From contig NC_068938.1 in assembly GCF_016801865.2 (NCBI RefSeq), positions 23,532,798 through 23,596,797 on the forward strand: a stretch of 64,000 bases of DNA. Direction: 5' to 3'. Shown in pieces: positions 36,070 through 47,419 of the stretch (position 1 is its first letter; each line of letters starts with the position of its first letter). Origin of the DNA: Culex pipiens pallens. Its lineage: Eukaryota > Arthropoda > Insecta > Diptera > Culicidae. The position numbers were made by a program, and so were the translations under genes. Under the pieces are notes generated by a model. The model searched no databases and was not told where the DNA came from. It saw only the letters and a list, made by a program, of their open reading frames with translations.

Positions 36070-36982
36070 TGAATTGCCTCAGCATTAGCGGGACCATTCA
36101 TTTACCGCTCAAGAAGCTCGGCAAAGAAGCTTATTCATATCCATCGCGCCATCATCATCAGCAGCGTATGATCTTTGTGGCCCCCGCGGCCAGGTCCTCG
36201 CGGAAGCACTTGTGCCAACGGACCACGGTGGATATTGATTGACTCCCGGCATTTCCCAGGTTGAATACAGTCCCTCCAAACTCCTTCTTCCCTCCGTGAA
36301 CGCATTGAAGACCCCGTACGCTCGGTTGCGCCAAAAAGGCCTCAAAAGATTAAATTGGACATGATTTATCGACTCCCAATGTCGGGTCGAATCGGTTGAA
36401 AAATAACGTAAACAAACACACGCAAACAAAGAAATCTGAACCTCCAGGCTCCGGGTCTTCCGCGCGCGCGCGGTTTTGCATGAACGACGCAACTTTGCCC
36501 AACAACGGGCCGGTATTGTGTCCGATGCGGGGCGAAAGCTTCCAGTGCTGAATGTATTCAATCAAAATGTGTATAAATGGAGAGAGAGAGCGAGTTATTT
36601 CAGGTACCGCGAAAAAGATAAGATCCCGAGACCATACACATTCGGGAGGTTTGGTCCAATCCAGTCAATCATCCGGGGCTGATTTGGATAGTGATTTGAG
36701 GAGGGAGTTCCACGTCCATTGTTGGGTGCGTGTGATTGGCATCGAAAATCCGTTGATTTACCACGTTGATCGACAAGTGGACGGGCGGATCAGGTTAGGG
36801 TGTTTAGTTTTTAATATCATAAAATTCATGGAAGCTTGTCAAAACAAATTCAAATTGTTAAAAACAATCAATTTTTCAATCAAACTTTCAAACTCAAAGG
36901 AATAAAAAAAATACATCATACAAGTCAAAAAACAAAAAAAAAAAACAAGAAAAAACAAGAGCAAAAAAACAAAAAAAAACTA
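36070..36982. other. No gene recognised; A-rich stretch before the array
   Basis: 36110-36560 is GC-richer with a 150-codon minus-strand frame that lacks a recognisable domain. 36900-36980 is A-rich with degenerate AAAAAC-like units leading into the next array. Confidence 0.35.
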
Positions 36983-37707
36983 TTGATTTTGATTTTGATT
37001 TTGATTTTGATTTTGATTTTGATTTTGATTTTGATTTTGATTTTGATTTTGATTTTGATTTTGATTTTGATTTTGATTTTGATTTTGATTTTGATTTTGA
37101 TTTTGATTTTGATTTTGATTTTGATTTTGATTTTGATTTTGATTTTGATTTTGATTTTGATTTTGATTTTGATTTTGATTTTGATTTTGATTTTGATTTT
37201 GATTTTGATTTTGATTTTGATTTTGATTTTGATTTTGATTTTGATTTTGATTTTGATTTTGATTTTGATTTTGATTTTGATTTTGATTTTGATTTTGATT
37301 TTGATTTTGATTTTGATTTTGATTTTGATTTTGATTTTGATTGTGATTTTGATTTTGATTTTGATTTTGATTTTGATTTTGATTTTGATTTTGATTTTGA
37401 TTTTGATTTTGATTTTGATTTTGATTTTGATTTTGATTTTGATTTTGATTTTGATTTTGATTTTGATTTTGATTTTGATTTTGATTTTGATTTTGATTTT
37501 GATTTTGATTTTGATTTTGATTTTGATTTTGATTTTGATTTTGATTTTGATTTTGATTTTGATTTTGATTTTGATTTTGATTTTGATTTTGATTTTGATT
37601 TTGATTTTGATTTTGATTTTGATTTTGATTTTGATTTTGATTTTGATTTTGATTTTGATTTTGATTTTGATTTTGATTTTGATTTTGATTTTGATTTTGA
37701 TTTTGAA
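36983..37707 (+). repeat. (GATTTT)n hexamer array
   Basis: About 120 units with a single variant (GATTGT near 37341). The unit is the reverse complement of AAAATC at 19778-20557, so the two arrays form an inverted pair about 16.4 kb apart. Dipeptide frames through it are artefacts. Confidence 0.97.
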
Positions 37708-38591
37708 AATAAATGCTTTTCATTCAAAAGAATTGACGTAATATGCTGTTGAGGACAGAAACCGTTTTTGGTTTTTTTATCATCATACATCATCGAATAA
37801 AAAAAATCATCTCTGAAAACAAACAAAAAGGAATGTTATTAAATATTGAAGCATGCCTATAAAATGTATCAAATACTTTGTGAAATTCAGTTGATTTTCA
37901 AATGACAAATTTCATTCAAAGCTAAAAATTATGTAATGCATATAAATCAATAAAAAAAAGTGTGATCACCCTGATATTCAATATAATCAACCAGATGCCA
38001 ATTTGGAATCAGTTCCACCCTCAATCAGTCCAAACCTGTACGCCGCCGACCTTAATTATAATTATCCTGGCTTACCCCCCAGCAGCACTAACAAGGTGAC
38101 GGAAATGATCAGCCCATGGATGCAAATGTGCCCCCGACCCGCCCCCTCCTCTTCGGGGTGATCTTTCCCTTAAACGTTCTCTCAAGTGGTCAGGCTGAAA
38201 ACGATCGCACCTTATACGTGAAGAAACGATCGATCGCGGGTGGCTATCGGGGAACAATTTTATGGCAGCACTTGACAAATAAATCGCAATAAAATTGCAC
38301 TTAATAGGTAAATAACACGGTCATTCACGCAATTTACGGGGAAATTACTTTTATGGATGCTTTTTCTCTGCTGTTTTGCTTGTGCCGACGTGATGATTTT
38401 GAGGTTTGCTATGGAAAGTTGATTTGTTTGTTTAGTAAGGTTTAGTAACAATACTTGCAAATTAATTCAAGTTTATAAGATTTTTTAAAGATAAAGTTTG
38501 TTTTATATAACAGGTAAAGCAAAACTGATAACTACCACTTAACTTTTAAGCGTTACCTATTTACATTAAGTGTGATGCCTTGGCTTGATCT
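37708..38591. other. Upstream region of the F-box gene
   Basis: AT-rich apart from a GC-richer patch at 38030-38240. No coding frame is supported. It presumably holds the upstream control region of the gene at 38664. Confidence 0.35.
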
Positions 38592-38625
38592 TCAGTCAAT
38601 TCCTGGTGAATATCTGAACTAGTTG
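38592..38625 (+). promoter_or_regulatory. Inr plus DPE core promoter of the F-box gene
   Basis: TTCAGTC at 38591-38597 matches the arthropod initiator TCAGTY with A+1 at 38594. AGTTG at 38621-38625 falls exactly at +28 and fits the downstream promoter element RGWYV. This gives a 5' UTR of 70 bases before the ATG at 38664. The spacing is seen directly; promoter use is inferred. Confidence 0.45.
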
Positions 38626-38663
38626 TTCCTTATATTTTATAAACTACCTATTACTTTCAAATT

Positions 38664-40278
38664 ATGGAAACTGAAAATCAAATCTTGGATGAAGTTACCA
38701 GTTTTCTACCGTCAGAAGTTTGGGAGAAAATCTTCCTGTATCTTCCCACCGACCAACTAGGAAGTATTCGACAAACATGTCACTACTTCAAAAATGTCGT
38801 CCGCCATTGTCGCGCCCTGAGAGATCGGATCCATCTGCACTTCCCAAAGCACCAGGTTCTGAAAAAAAGCTACAATCCGCATTCGGCACCACCGGCCTCA
38901 TCGGTGTTCTTCATGCACACAACCATCGAGGACACCGGATCGTGGTGGTCCCCAATCGGAGTCATGATCACCGAGCTGGTCCTGGTTGCTTGCGAATTCC
39001 CGCTGGACTTGCTACGACTCACTCCGAGGTTGAAAACTCTGACGCTTCGAGATGTAAAACTTTGCTGCGATGGTCCTTTGGAGGTGAATTTTGAGCTGAA
39101 AGAACTGGAGAAGTTGGCGGTAGAAGTTGGTCGTGAGGGGGATCCTGCAGTGCTCGTGGTGCTTGGGCAGATCGCTACCAGATTAAAGGTACTGGACTGC
39201 ATAGGAAAGTACAAGAGATCAAGCCATCTGCACGGATTGGTAAAGCTAGTAGCCGCGGCACAGGATACGCTAGATGAACTGGTTTTTCATCCTGACTCCA
39301 GCATCATATGTGCATTACTGCAGTTTCAACGACTTAAACTTAAGCGGGTAACATTCAAAGCAGAATACTTTGGCCAGAAGAACTTTTTGGATGAACCGGA
39401 GATTGTTGAGTTCGTTCGGGCACATCCCACTATTGAGGAACTTAAAATGGACAACAAGCCCGATTGTAATAAGGTAAGTTAAGAAATGCTCAAAAGTGAT
39501 CATCTGAATCTAAAACAAACATTCCTCCCTCAAGGTATTATCACGAATAGGCCACGTTCTGCCCCGTCTGAAGCGGTTCGACATGCAAGTGCTTTTTGCG
39601 AACGAACAGAATTTGATGGCGTCGTTGACGATGCTTCACCTGCAGTGTCTTACTCTGGCCAATCTTCTGGGAAAGTGGCTTCAGTTCGACAGCAACTGCG
39701 TTGGCAACCTGCCCAGCTTGAAGGAGCTGCATCTCACCGGAGTTCAGGTGCAAGGCGAGGGATTGGAACGATTTCTTCACCAATCTACGAATCTTGAATA
39801 TCTAACCATTAAGCAGAGTCGTTTTGAACGTTGGTCACAACTCCCAGCGTTGGCGTTACATCTGAAATCATTGGAAAAGTTGGAGTTGGACAACATAGTG
39901 TTTACGATCAACGATCAGTGTCCGCTAAAGTCAGTGAGTACCTTGAAAAGTTTAAAAATGAAAGGTATATGGGGTATTCCTACAGTAAATATGATACAAT
40001 TTTTTACTCAATTTCCACATCTAACCGAGGTCACCTTTGATAACGTGGACTCAATTAAAGATGAAGTGGTCGCAGTCATGTGTAAAACGTTGACTCAGCT
40101 AACAAAGTTTGTACTGAGAGGCTGGGAAACGACACACAAATCGGCACAAAACGTGGCACAGTATTGCAACAAGTTGAAACATTTGGAAGTTTTCAATGAT
40201 TGGGAGCTGACGAAGGAAGAGATGAAATTCTTCAGGCAGACGATTTATATGTTTAAATATCGTGGTGAAATTATTTAG
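38664..40278 (+). CDS. F-box and leucine-rich-repeat protein (two exons)
   Basis: Coding exons are 38664-39473 (270 codons) and 39535-40278 (247 codons plus TAA-type stop TAG), joined in phase 0 across a 61-base intron with donor AAG/GTAAGT and acceptor CTCAAG. The protein has 517 residues. An F-box lies at about 13-57 (LPSEVWEKIFLYLP..., then conserved leucines and a tryptophan-free tail). The rest is a series of leucine-rich repeats, for example RLKTLTLRDVKL, SLKELHLTGVQV, NLEYLTIKQSRF and SLEKLELDNIVF. Such proteins recruit substrates through the repeats to an SCF ubiquitin ligase through Skp1. The ATG has A at -3 and G at +4. Upstream are Inr and DPE elements; a foldback element starts immediately after the stop. 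Substrate and name are unknown. The gene is intact. Confidence 0.93.
39474..39534 (+). other. Intron of the F-box gene
   Basis: This 61-base intron begins GTAAGTT and ends in a pyrimidine-containing CCTCCCTCAAG. Reading through it hits a stop within two codons, whereas splicing keeps one open frame from the F-box to the last repeat. Confidence 0.9.
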
Positions 40279-40279
40279 C

Positions 40280-40693
40280 ATTCCAACTCCCAAGCCCTTA
40301 AACAAAGGTGGAACGATAACTTCAACTCGCTTGTTCTCAGGCATAACTCAACCAATCGAGACGTTTTTTTTTTCTAATGATTTGTAAGGATGTCTAGATG
40401 TTTCTAGATTTTTTGCAAAACTCAATTTGATTAAATTTGTAAATTTGGCGAAACAAAAACATCAAAAACATTCGCGTGTAAAAAAAATCGCCAGAAATTC
40501 CGTGGAGGCAGTCTTAAAAAAAAGGTTGATTTGATCAAATCGAGTTCTGGAAAATTTTGCGATCATCTAGACATTCTTACAAATCACTGGAAACAAGAAT
40601 CGTCCCGATTGGTTGAGTTAATCCCGAGAACCAGCGAGTTGAAGTTACCGTTCCAACTTTTTGAGGAGGCTTGTGCGTCAGTGTGAGTTGGAC
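40280..40693. mobile_element. Foldback MITE directly after the F-box stop codon
   Basis: Two arms of about 160 bases (40280-40441 and about 40525-40693) are imperfect inverted repeats. Matched phrases include GGAACGATAACTTCAACTCG with GGAACGGTAACTTCAACTCG reversed, CTCAACCAATCG, and GATTTGTAAG-ATGTCTAGATG. A spacer of about 83 bases separates them. The outer end begins one or two bases after the gene's stop codon, so the 3' UTR should contain the whole hairpin. No clear target duplication is seen. Confidence 0.75.
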
Positions 40694-41005
40694 ATGCGTT
40701 GGGCGTTCCAGTGTTAATATGAAATACTATTTTCAAAAGCTAAATATTCTGACTCCGTTTTAAAATCTTTAATCTGCAAAATTAGCCACAGAACAATGCT
40801 GCCAATTTCAAAACAAAGCAGGTACTTTTTTGCTAGAAGAGTGGCACAGAAATTCAAGAGTGATTTGATAACATTTTCACGCATTGCGAACGATGATTTA
40901 GACGATTCGATCGGAACTGTCAGTCAGTTTATTGCTGTCAGAAAAAAATATATTAATTTTTCTCTTGCGATCAAATTGACACATTTTAAGAAAAAAAAAC
41001 TTCAG

Positions 41006-41174
41006 TACACTCAACCCCCGGTGGTTGGTCACTTTTTCGTTTGACACTTTTTAGTTTATAACTTTGTAAACTAAAAAGTGACGAACTGTCACTTTTTACA
41101 CGGCGCTCACTCACACTATCAAAACAAACTTTTGGTAGTGTGTGTGAACTCCGTGTAAAAGGGGTGTCAGTGTA
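41006..41174. mobile_element. Small multi-hairpin MITE-like element
   Basis: It contains a 13-bp hairpin CACTTTTTAGTTT/AAACTAAAAAGTG at 41045-41080. A second hairpin pairs TTTTACACGG..CACACTA at 41095-41118 with TAGTGTGTGTG..CCGTGTAAAA at 41136-41160. Weak outer inverted ends TACACTCAACCCC and TACACTGACACCC match at about 10 of 13. No transposase and no clear target duplication. Confidence 0.5.
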
Positions 41175-41574
41175 GCAGATAGATTGACTTTTTAGAAGAT
41201 TTATGTAAACAATCAAATTTTGAAGAGTACATATATTGAAGAAATTATCAAATTATTTTTTATAATAATAATTAGCCAATTTTTGAAAGCGTTAACGAAA
41301 AGAATCACATGTTTTACCAATGAAATTTCACCTAATTTTTTCAGTAAATTTAATTTTAAAATTAAGCATATTTTGAAAACCCAAAATGATCTAGACTGCC
41401 TTGATCCTTTAAATTGACATTTGTGTCACAGATTCAAAAGAATAGTCATCTTGAGCAATTATCTGAGACATCAGACTACGATTATTCTTTGTATTTTTTT
41501 ATTTAGCTTTGTGTGTATATTTTCTACGATCAAACAAACCATTACGCATCATTAGATCGTTCATACAAGTTTTC

Positions 41575-42010
41575 TAATCTCTAATCTAATCTAATCAGAC
41601 CCTAGCGCAGCCAATCTTTCGAAGGGATCCTGGAGAGTGCCTTAGGTTAGATGACGCCTAGCACTCTTCTTGTCATTTATTAACATTTGTAGTGCGCCAT
41701 TGCGTCGGAATGCATTGAAACATCACAAGCGTTAAAGCGGCCAGGCCTACTGCGTAAAGCCGTATCGCAGAGATGACTCGTAATTGGGTTGAGTTTGAGC
41801 ACTGAGTGTTCGAACAACAACACAATTCTGAATCGACAGGGGAGGAAGAAGCGTGGGGACACACCACCATACGCTCCGAGATTTTGTTGTATTCGTTGGG
41901 AGCACCATGCTAAGAAGGTTTGGTACTCCGGGACCCTCTGGGATGGGACATTGTATTTCCACGAATGCCCTGGACACTATTTGCCGTGGTTATAGCACCA
42001 CAACTCGCTC
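41575..42010 (-). mobile_element. 5'-truncated SINE-like copy with 14-bp target duplication
   Basis: Homologous to the body and tail of 26380-27066 but on the minus strand, with the (GATTA)n tail at the low-coordinate end. It is truncated before the tRNA-like modules. It is bordered by identical 14-base duplications tcatacaagttttc at 41561-41574 and 42011-42024, the mark of LINE-type target-primed insertion. The two copies share long identical stretches, which suggests recent activity. Confidence 0.92.
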
Positions 42011-42024
42011 TCATACAAGTTTTC

Positions 42025-42517
42025 ATACAAATTTGTAAACTGTTCATACAAAAAGGCAATTAAAATAATCATTATCGATTCTGCGTATTTGGCAAAGTTG
42101 TGGTATTGGACAGGAATTCTGGAGTTACACTTAAAAATGGATTGCACAAAATAAATTTTTTTGAAAAATTTAATTTTTCGATATGTTTTAAATAACAAGA
42201 GTGATATCTTTTGAGTTATTGCCCTTACATTGAATGTGTTCGAAAATAAATGTTTCGAGGCCTTTTTCAATATTAGGGTTGATTTCAAAATGTTTTTCTT
42301 TTTTGATTCGAGAGGTCGAAAAATTTCACAATTTTTTAAGCAATTTTTTTGCCCAGTTTTCGTCTTATACAAATTAAACTCTATTTTGGTGATGGTAAAA
42401 AAAAATCTTTCTTCTATATTTATTTTTCGGGAAGTGCTTCTCAACAATCCTTGGTCTTTTTTTCAATATCTTAGAATCCATTTTAAAAGTAAAGCTTGGT
42501 CATCCCTTTCATAGGAA
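42025..42517. other. No gene recognised
   Basis: AT-rich spacer between two mobile elements; frames are short and overlap on both strands without domain support. Confidence 0.4.
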
Positions 42518-42755
42518 CACGCAGAAAAATATTTTGTAGAATCAGCCTGTACGAGGTTTGATTAAACAATTTTTTTGTTGAATATAATCAACACCGATTT
42601 TGCGTTGAAACAAACCTTGATTTTCTCAATTTCACAAAAATCTTTTGTTGTTTTGAAAAAGTTGCTTTGACATTTAGCGTTGATTCAACAAAAATCTAAA
42701 TTTTCAAATCAACAAAACGTTTTGTTGATTCAAATATGCCTTATTTTTCTGCGTG
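42518..42755. mobile_element. MITE with CACGCAGAAAAATA termini
   Basis: Fourteen-base terminal inverted repeats CACGCAGAAAAATA border 238 bases. Inside is a perfect palindrome ATCAACAAAACG/CGTTTTGTTGAT and several relaxed copies of TTGATTCAACAAAA. No coding capacity. The target duplication is unclear, at most AA. Confidence 0.7.
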
Positions 42756-43047
42756 AAAATAAAAATTCATGTGATCAGCTTAAAATCATTTTTCAAGTGA
42801 ATATATCTCGAAAACAAACCTCCAATTTTTTAAAAATTATGCTGTTTGTTCGAAAAATTGGCAACACTGCCAAATTATTTTTTAACAAAAGATGGTATTT
42901 TTGAACATATCCAAAACATTATTTTTCAAAAATTGTATTTTTCTTGCATTTTTTTCTGTGTTATGGGCAATTTTGTTTCAAGAGTATGAGATCTGAATAT
43001 CCGATCTCATGATACAGTTTTTTGAATGTTCAACAGACTTTTATATA

Positions 43048-43170
43048 GGGACCATCCATAAACCACGTGGAAAAAAGATTTTATGTGTATGGAAATTTTC
43101 CACGATGGGGGGGGGGGCGGGGGCGGGTTTGAGATTGAAAAAAATTTCCACGTGGTTTGTGGATGGTCCC
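43048..43170. mobile_element. Palindromic MITE, short relative of the 10.1-kb element
   Basis: The same termini (GGGACCATCCATAAACCACG) and a single poly-G tract at about 43107-43127, with possible 3-base ATA duplications at each side. Compared with the copy at 10095-10260 it lacks the left poly-G block but keeps the order: inverted end, TATGGA..TCCACGA, poly-G, spacer, inverted end. Confidence 0.85.
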
Positions 43171-45841
43171 ATAGATTGCTGCCAGAATTGTATGAAGTCT
43201 TGTACGAAAAAAAAAAAAAACACTGATTCTTGAGAGGATTGCCTTCATGATCTATTTGGGTTTCCCAGGATTTTAGCTTGTAACATTCTTGAGAAACATT
43301 GATACTTAATGTCAAGTGAACTAATATTACAGTTGAGTTTCAAGCACATGTGTAAACTGAAATAAAGATAAAGTGAAAATATACTCCCAAAACCCTTTAG
43401 CGTTATTTGAGTAAAAAGTTAAAATAAGTGAATACTAAAGTCAACTTCATTTAAAAAAAAACTGTGATATCAAGTCTGTAAAAAGGACTAAATATTGTGA
43501 AGCTAAATTGTCCAAAAAATAATTCCATAGAGTAGAAGAAAAAAGGTACTGAAAAAAACAAAACAAAAAAAAAACAGATTATCTACAGGATTATGTTAAA
43601 ACTTGTCAAGATGTAAGCTCAACACAAGATTTCAAATAACTTATGAGTATGAGTCATGTAATAGGAAAAAAAAACAAAGCATTTTAAATAAAAAGATGAT
43701 GAGAATATAATAATATATTGATATAAGTTTTGAGAAAATCCCTAAAAATAGTTATCCTACAATTCTGTATCAAGTCAAGTATTCGTAGCAAGTACAGGTA
43801 TTGATTAGAGGGTACTTTGAACTTATGTGGTCCATGGAGCATTTTTTGTAAATTCTGATCTATACCGGACTAGCTGATACGGGCTTAACCTAGGTTAAGC
43901 TAACCTTATTTGTTCTATTTGTCAAATCAAATGCATCTCAACTCGAAATTCTTCAGCAAAATGGATTATTTCCTCTTGTAAATAGTGCCCTATAACAAAA
44001 AGCAAGGTTACAAATTTACTCTCCACAAGTTATACGGTCTAATATTTCGCTAAAGTACGCACATTTACATCTCTTTCACTCTTGCGGACAAACGGAGGGG
44101 GAGGAGGGGGCACTCCATAAACGACCCTATTAGTTCGGCTGGCCAGGTTGACCACCCAGTTGGGGCCCAACCAACCGACCGACCACCAACCGGTGTGTGG
44201 CCAATAAAAGCCGAGCCCTGCACACAAATAATCACCCCGGCAGCGTCAATTGATTCGCTGTTTGCGTTCGCTAAATGTTGCGTTATTAATCAACCATTTC
44301 TTCAAAAGGGTGAGAGGGGTTGGGGTTTGGGGGGCTTTATGGTCATGGTCGCCCTTTTTGCGACGACGACCCCGTCCCTAATCTACATGATCCCTGAAGT
44401 AGCTGGTCATTATGCGTACGGCGACTAATCTCAGACCCATAAGGCTACCCGAGTTGAGGTTGCGCGAGCTTTCGCGATAAAGTCCACGACGACTCTCTAT
44501 GAACATGATGGATGATGCCAGATAGGACACCCGGGAAGCTGCGTTGATTGCCTCGGCACGAACCTGTGTGTGCAATGTGTAATAGAGAGCTTCTGGATGG
44601 GGGTTCAGGGGTTCTTGGAGGTGTGATTTGACGCGTTGGTTACTATTGTTTATAAGATCTTAAGGATTTGACCCTTCCAAAGAATCCTGTAATACAGTGC
44701 TTAGAGATTACCACCGTAGCTACACGATTTAACCAAGTTTACGACAAGGTTACTTGTGTAGAGATGCCCCCTTACCACATTGTAAACTCAGTGGTTCACT
44801 TTTGGGAAGTCTAGGCCATCCTTGGTGGTCTAAAATACAGATTTTAGAATATACTTCCGTAATTTTCAGGTTTACGACGGAGGTCCCTCGGAGGGCCCTC
44901 ACGATACATTTGCAATACTATGAACCATGTAGTTTGATAAACTGTTTTAGAACCCCTGACCACTTCAAGCGGATGATCTTGCAGGGCGCTTAGTTTTGAT
45001 AGCGAAGAAATTTTAATGGTCACCGCGCGCGCACCGGTCATCGACGATTGAACACAGCTACTGGGTAATAACTCACACCTTCGGCAACGATTCCGATATC
45101 TTCCGGTGGACCGGACCCAGCCGTGGTCCCTCGAGAGACCATTATCCGTTCGCTGACCTTGATGATGACGCTCACCGTCGTCGAGTGGTCGAGATTAAGA
45201 CTCGCACACCTGAGTAAGCTTCCCCTCGCGCGGGTTAAGGTGTTAAAAGGGAATCTCCGGCATTTCTTCGGCCGGACCGCGCGGACGGCTCATCGATCCA
45301 TTAAGGGCAGTCTTTTTGCCCATTAAGATTGTTGATTATCGGGCAGCGTAAAAAAGGGAGCCAAGTCTTCAAAAGCTACATTGTGGCGAAAAGTCCTCGG
45401 AAAAAAACTCGCAGTCGAGTGCGAACGAAGAAATGCAATAAATAAAACTTTAATCGCTCATTCATTGAATAACTATTAATCACCTGTGCGCTGCTGCCTG
45501 TAGTGAGGTAGGACCTCTCCGGTGAGGAGTTGGACCTGTCTGCCAGTTTTGAAGTTTGTAGTGTTGACCATGTCTGGGTGATGCACTTTACCTTGTTGGT
45601 TTATGCTTTTTTGCTTTTCTTCTGAAGAGTGTTGATTGCGTCTTGGGTGAGGTTCGACCTGTTCAAGGGTGGTGTACTGAATTTATAGGGTTTCTAAACC
45701 AGTTATACACAAAAATTTAACTTTTCAAAAGATGATGAGAACATAATCAATTTTGAAAATATCTCAAAAACAAAACATGCTAAAATATTACGGTTTCAAA
45801 AGGGTTCAACCCTTCAATATTTTTTAACGTGCCCATTACCT
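43171..45841. other. No gene recognised
   Basis: AT-rich to about 44030, then mixed with moderate GC from 44050 to 45700. Several short frames lack domains. Part of it would be intron of the weak minus-strand model that includes 45842-46100. Confidence 0.35.
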
Positions 45842-46100
45842 TCAACCTTGGACGCGGCCTGTAATGATGGAATATCTCGGTACTGCTCCTGGCTGGTGTC
45901 TCTTTGTTCCGTCCCGCCACCTTGTGTCATCTTTTTCATCCTTCCTTTGACCATAAAAAGTTATGAAATTGTCTGGGTTTTTTTCTCCTGTTGATTTAAT
46001 TTCACCATTAAAAAGTGTTACATTGTTTTGCGATGCACTTGACTCAATGACTCGACCATCTTGAAGGATTGCGGCGAAGGTTTCTTTGAGCAAACTCCTA
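45842..46100 (-). CDS. Candidate terminal coding exon, unrecognised product
   Basis: A minus-strand frame of 85 codons plus TGA follows an acceptor (ACATCTCAG, with a T-rich tract about 45 bases upstream) at 46101. Its composition looks protein-like: a hydrophobic start, then an Asn/Lys/Asp-rich part containing NNVTLFNGEIKSTGEK and FITFYGQRKDEKDD. It needs one base to complete its first codon, which fits the two overhanging bases of the candidate exon at 57001-57174. A donor-like AAG/GTAATG lies just past the stop. No family is recognised. The intervening intron would be about 10.9 kb and full of mobile elements, so the link is weak. Confidence 0.22.
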
Positions 46101-46517
46101 CTGAGATGTATTGCAAATATTGAACTTTTGAAGGAACACCTCGAGCAAAAAAAAAAAAAAGACCTGCTAATAAATTACTCAATTGGACGACGCAAGGAAA
46201 CCACGAGGTCGAAGCAATTTATTCAGCGAATTTCACACGCTCTTCAACACCAGCGCGGGTGAGGGCGATCGATGATTTCATCGAGAGCTGACCTGTGAGG
46301 CAATTCCCTCCGGGGCCGGCTGGCTGGACAAGCACAGGTAACAGGTAAATACCATTAAAGTGCGAATTTTAGCATTGACATCGATATTATTGCGGAACCT
46401 GTGTGGCAGAGACCCCAAATAAAGGAGGAAAGTCTGTGTGGAACGGCAATTTGTTCGGGGGCTTTTTAAATCTGACGGCGGAACCCTCAGCTGGTTAGCA
46501 AAACAATATTGATATTA

Positions 46518-47417
46518 GGGGAAGGTGGGGCAAGACAACCATATGGGGCAAAAGGAACAATCGCTCGTACGGCCGGATTTTTTTTTTACAATTTTGATAT
46601 TTCCATTATTTGGAATTGTTGCTTACACTGCAATTAGTTGATTCTTCTACCACATAACCGCCATAACGACGTAATCACCACGGAGTATAAGATTGAATGA
46701 GGTTTTTTTTTCAAATTTTAATATTTGGATGATATTTGGAAAGTACAAAATGAGGCTTAGGATCCGTTTTAAGGCTCATTTTATCAAAATGAAGGTTTTT
46801 TCTAGATCATTTCATTGTTTTTGTTGAAGGGTTTTAGAAAACCATTTTTAAGTGGGGCAAGTGTACCACATAGATTTTAAGTATGGGAAAACTTACGAAT
46901 TGTTGCAAAATCATATTTAATTGGGATATTAATGCATAAAAATACTTAAAAATTAATTATAAATTGTTAAAAAAAATCTTCATAAAAAATATAGCGATAT
47001 TATTAAAAATCACCATTGATCTTCTAAATATTATTTGTTTTCGAAAAACGATCAAATTATTAGTAAAATATTATTATTTCATCTAAAAATGAAAGGAACG
47101 TTTCAAATACATTGTAATCTGACGTCTCAAATTGATAACAGTTAAATTGTTAGCAAATTAACATGCTATTTCATGCATTGCTCTTCTTGCCCCAACGGGT
47201 TGTTTGTCTTGCCCCACTGGTTGAGTATACCGTACTGAAAATCAATAATTTTAAAATCTATGTTTTACCGTGAACAACAGGATTTTTTTGAAACTTGTTC
47301 TATCAAAGTCTTAGATCTGGGATAAGATGATTATCAAAAAATCCGACAGATTTTTAACGTGTTTAATGGGTTTTAACGAACATTTCCTTAGCTTGTTACC
47401 CCTGCCCCACTTTCCCC
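46518..47417. mobile_element. MITE-like element with TA duplication
   Basis: The ends GGGGAAGGTGGGGCA and TGCCCCACTTTCCCC are inverted repeats flanked by TA on each side (46516-46517 and 47418-47419), as for Tc1/mariner-type elements. Internal copies of TGGGGCAAG and its reverse CTTGCCCCA occur near 46853, 47190 and 47213. No transposase frame is seen in the 900 bases. Confidence 0.65.
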
Positions 47418-47419
47418 TA

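Noticed and set aside
36836..37826. Ile-Leu, Ser-Lys and Asn-Gln frames through the GATTTT array
   Set aside because: Simple-repeat artefact. Flanking sequence is A-rich and has no start or splice support.
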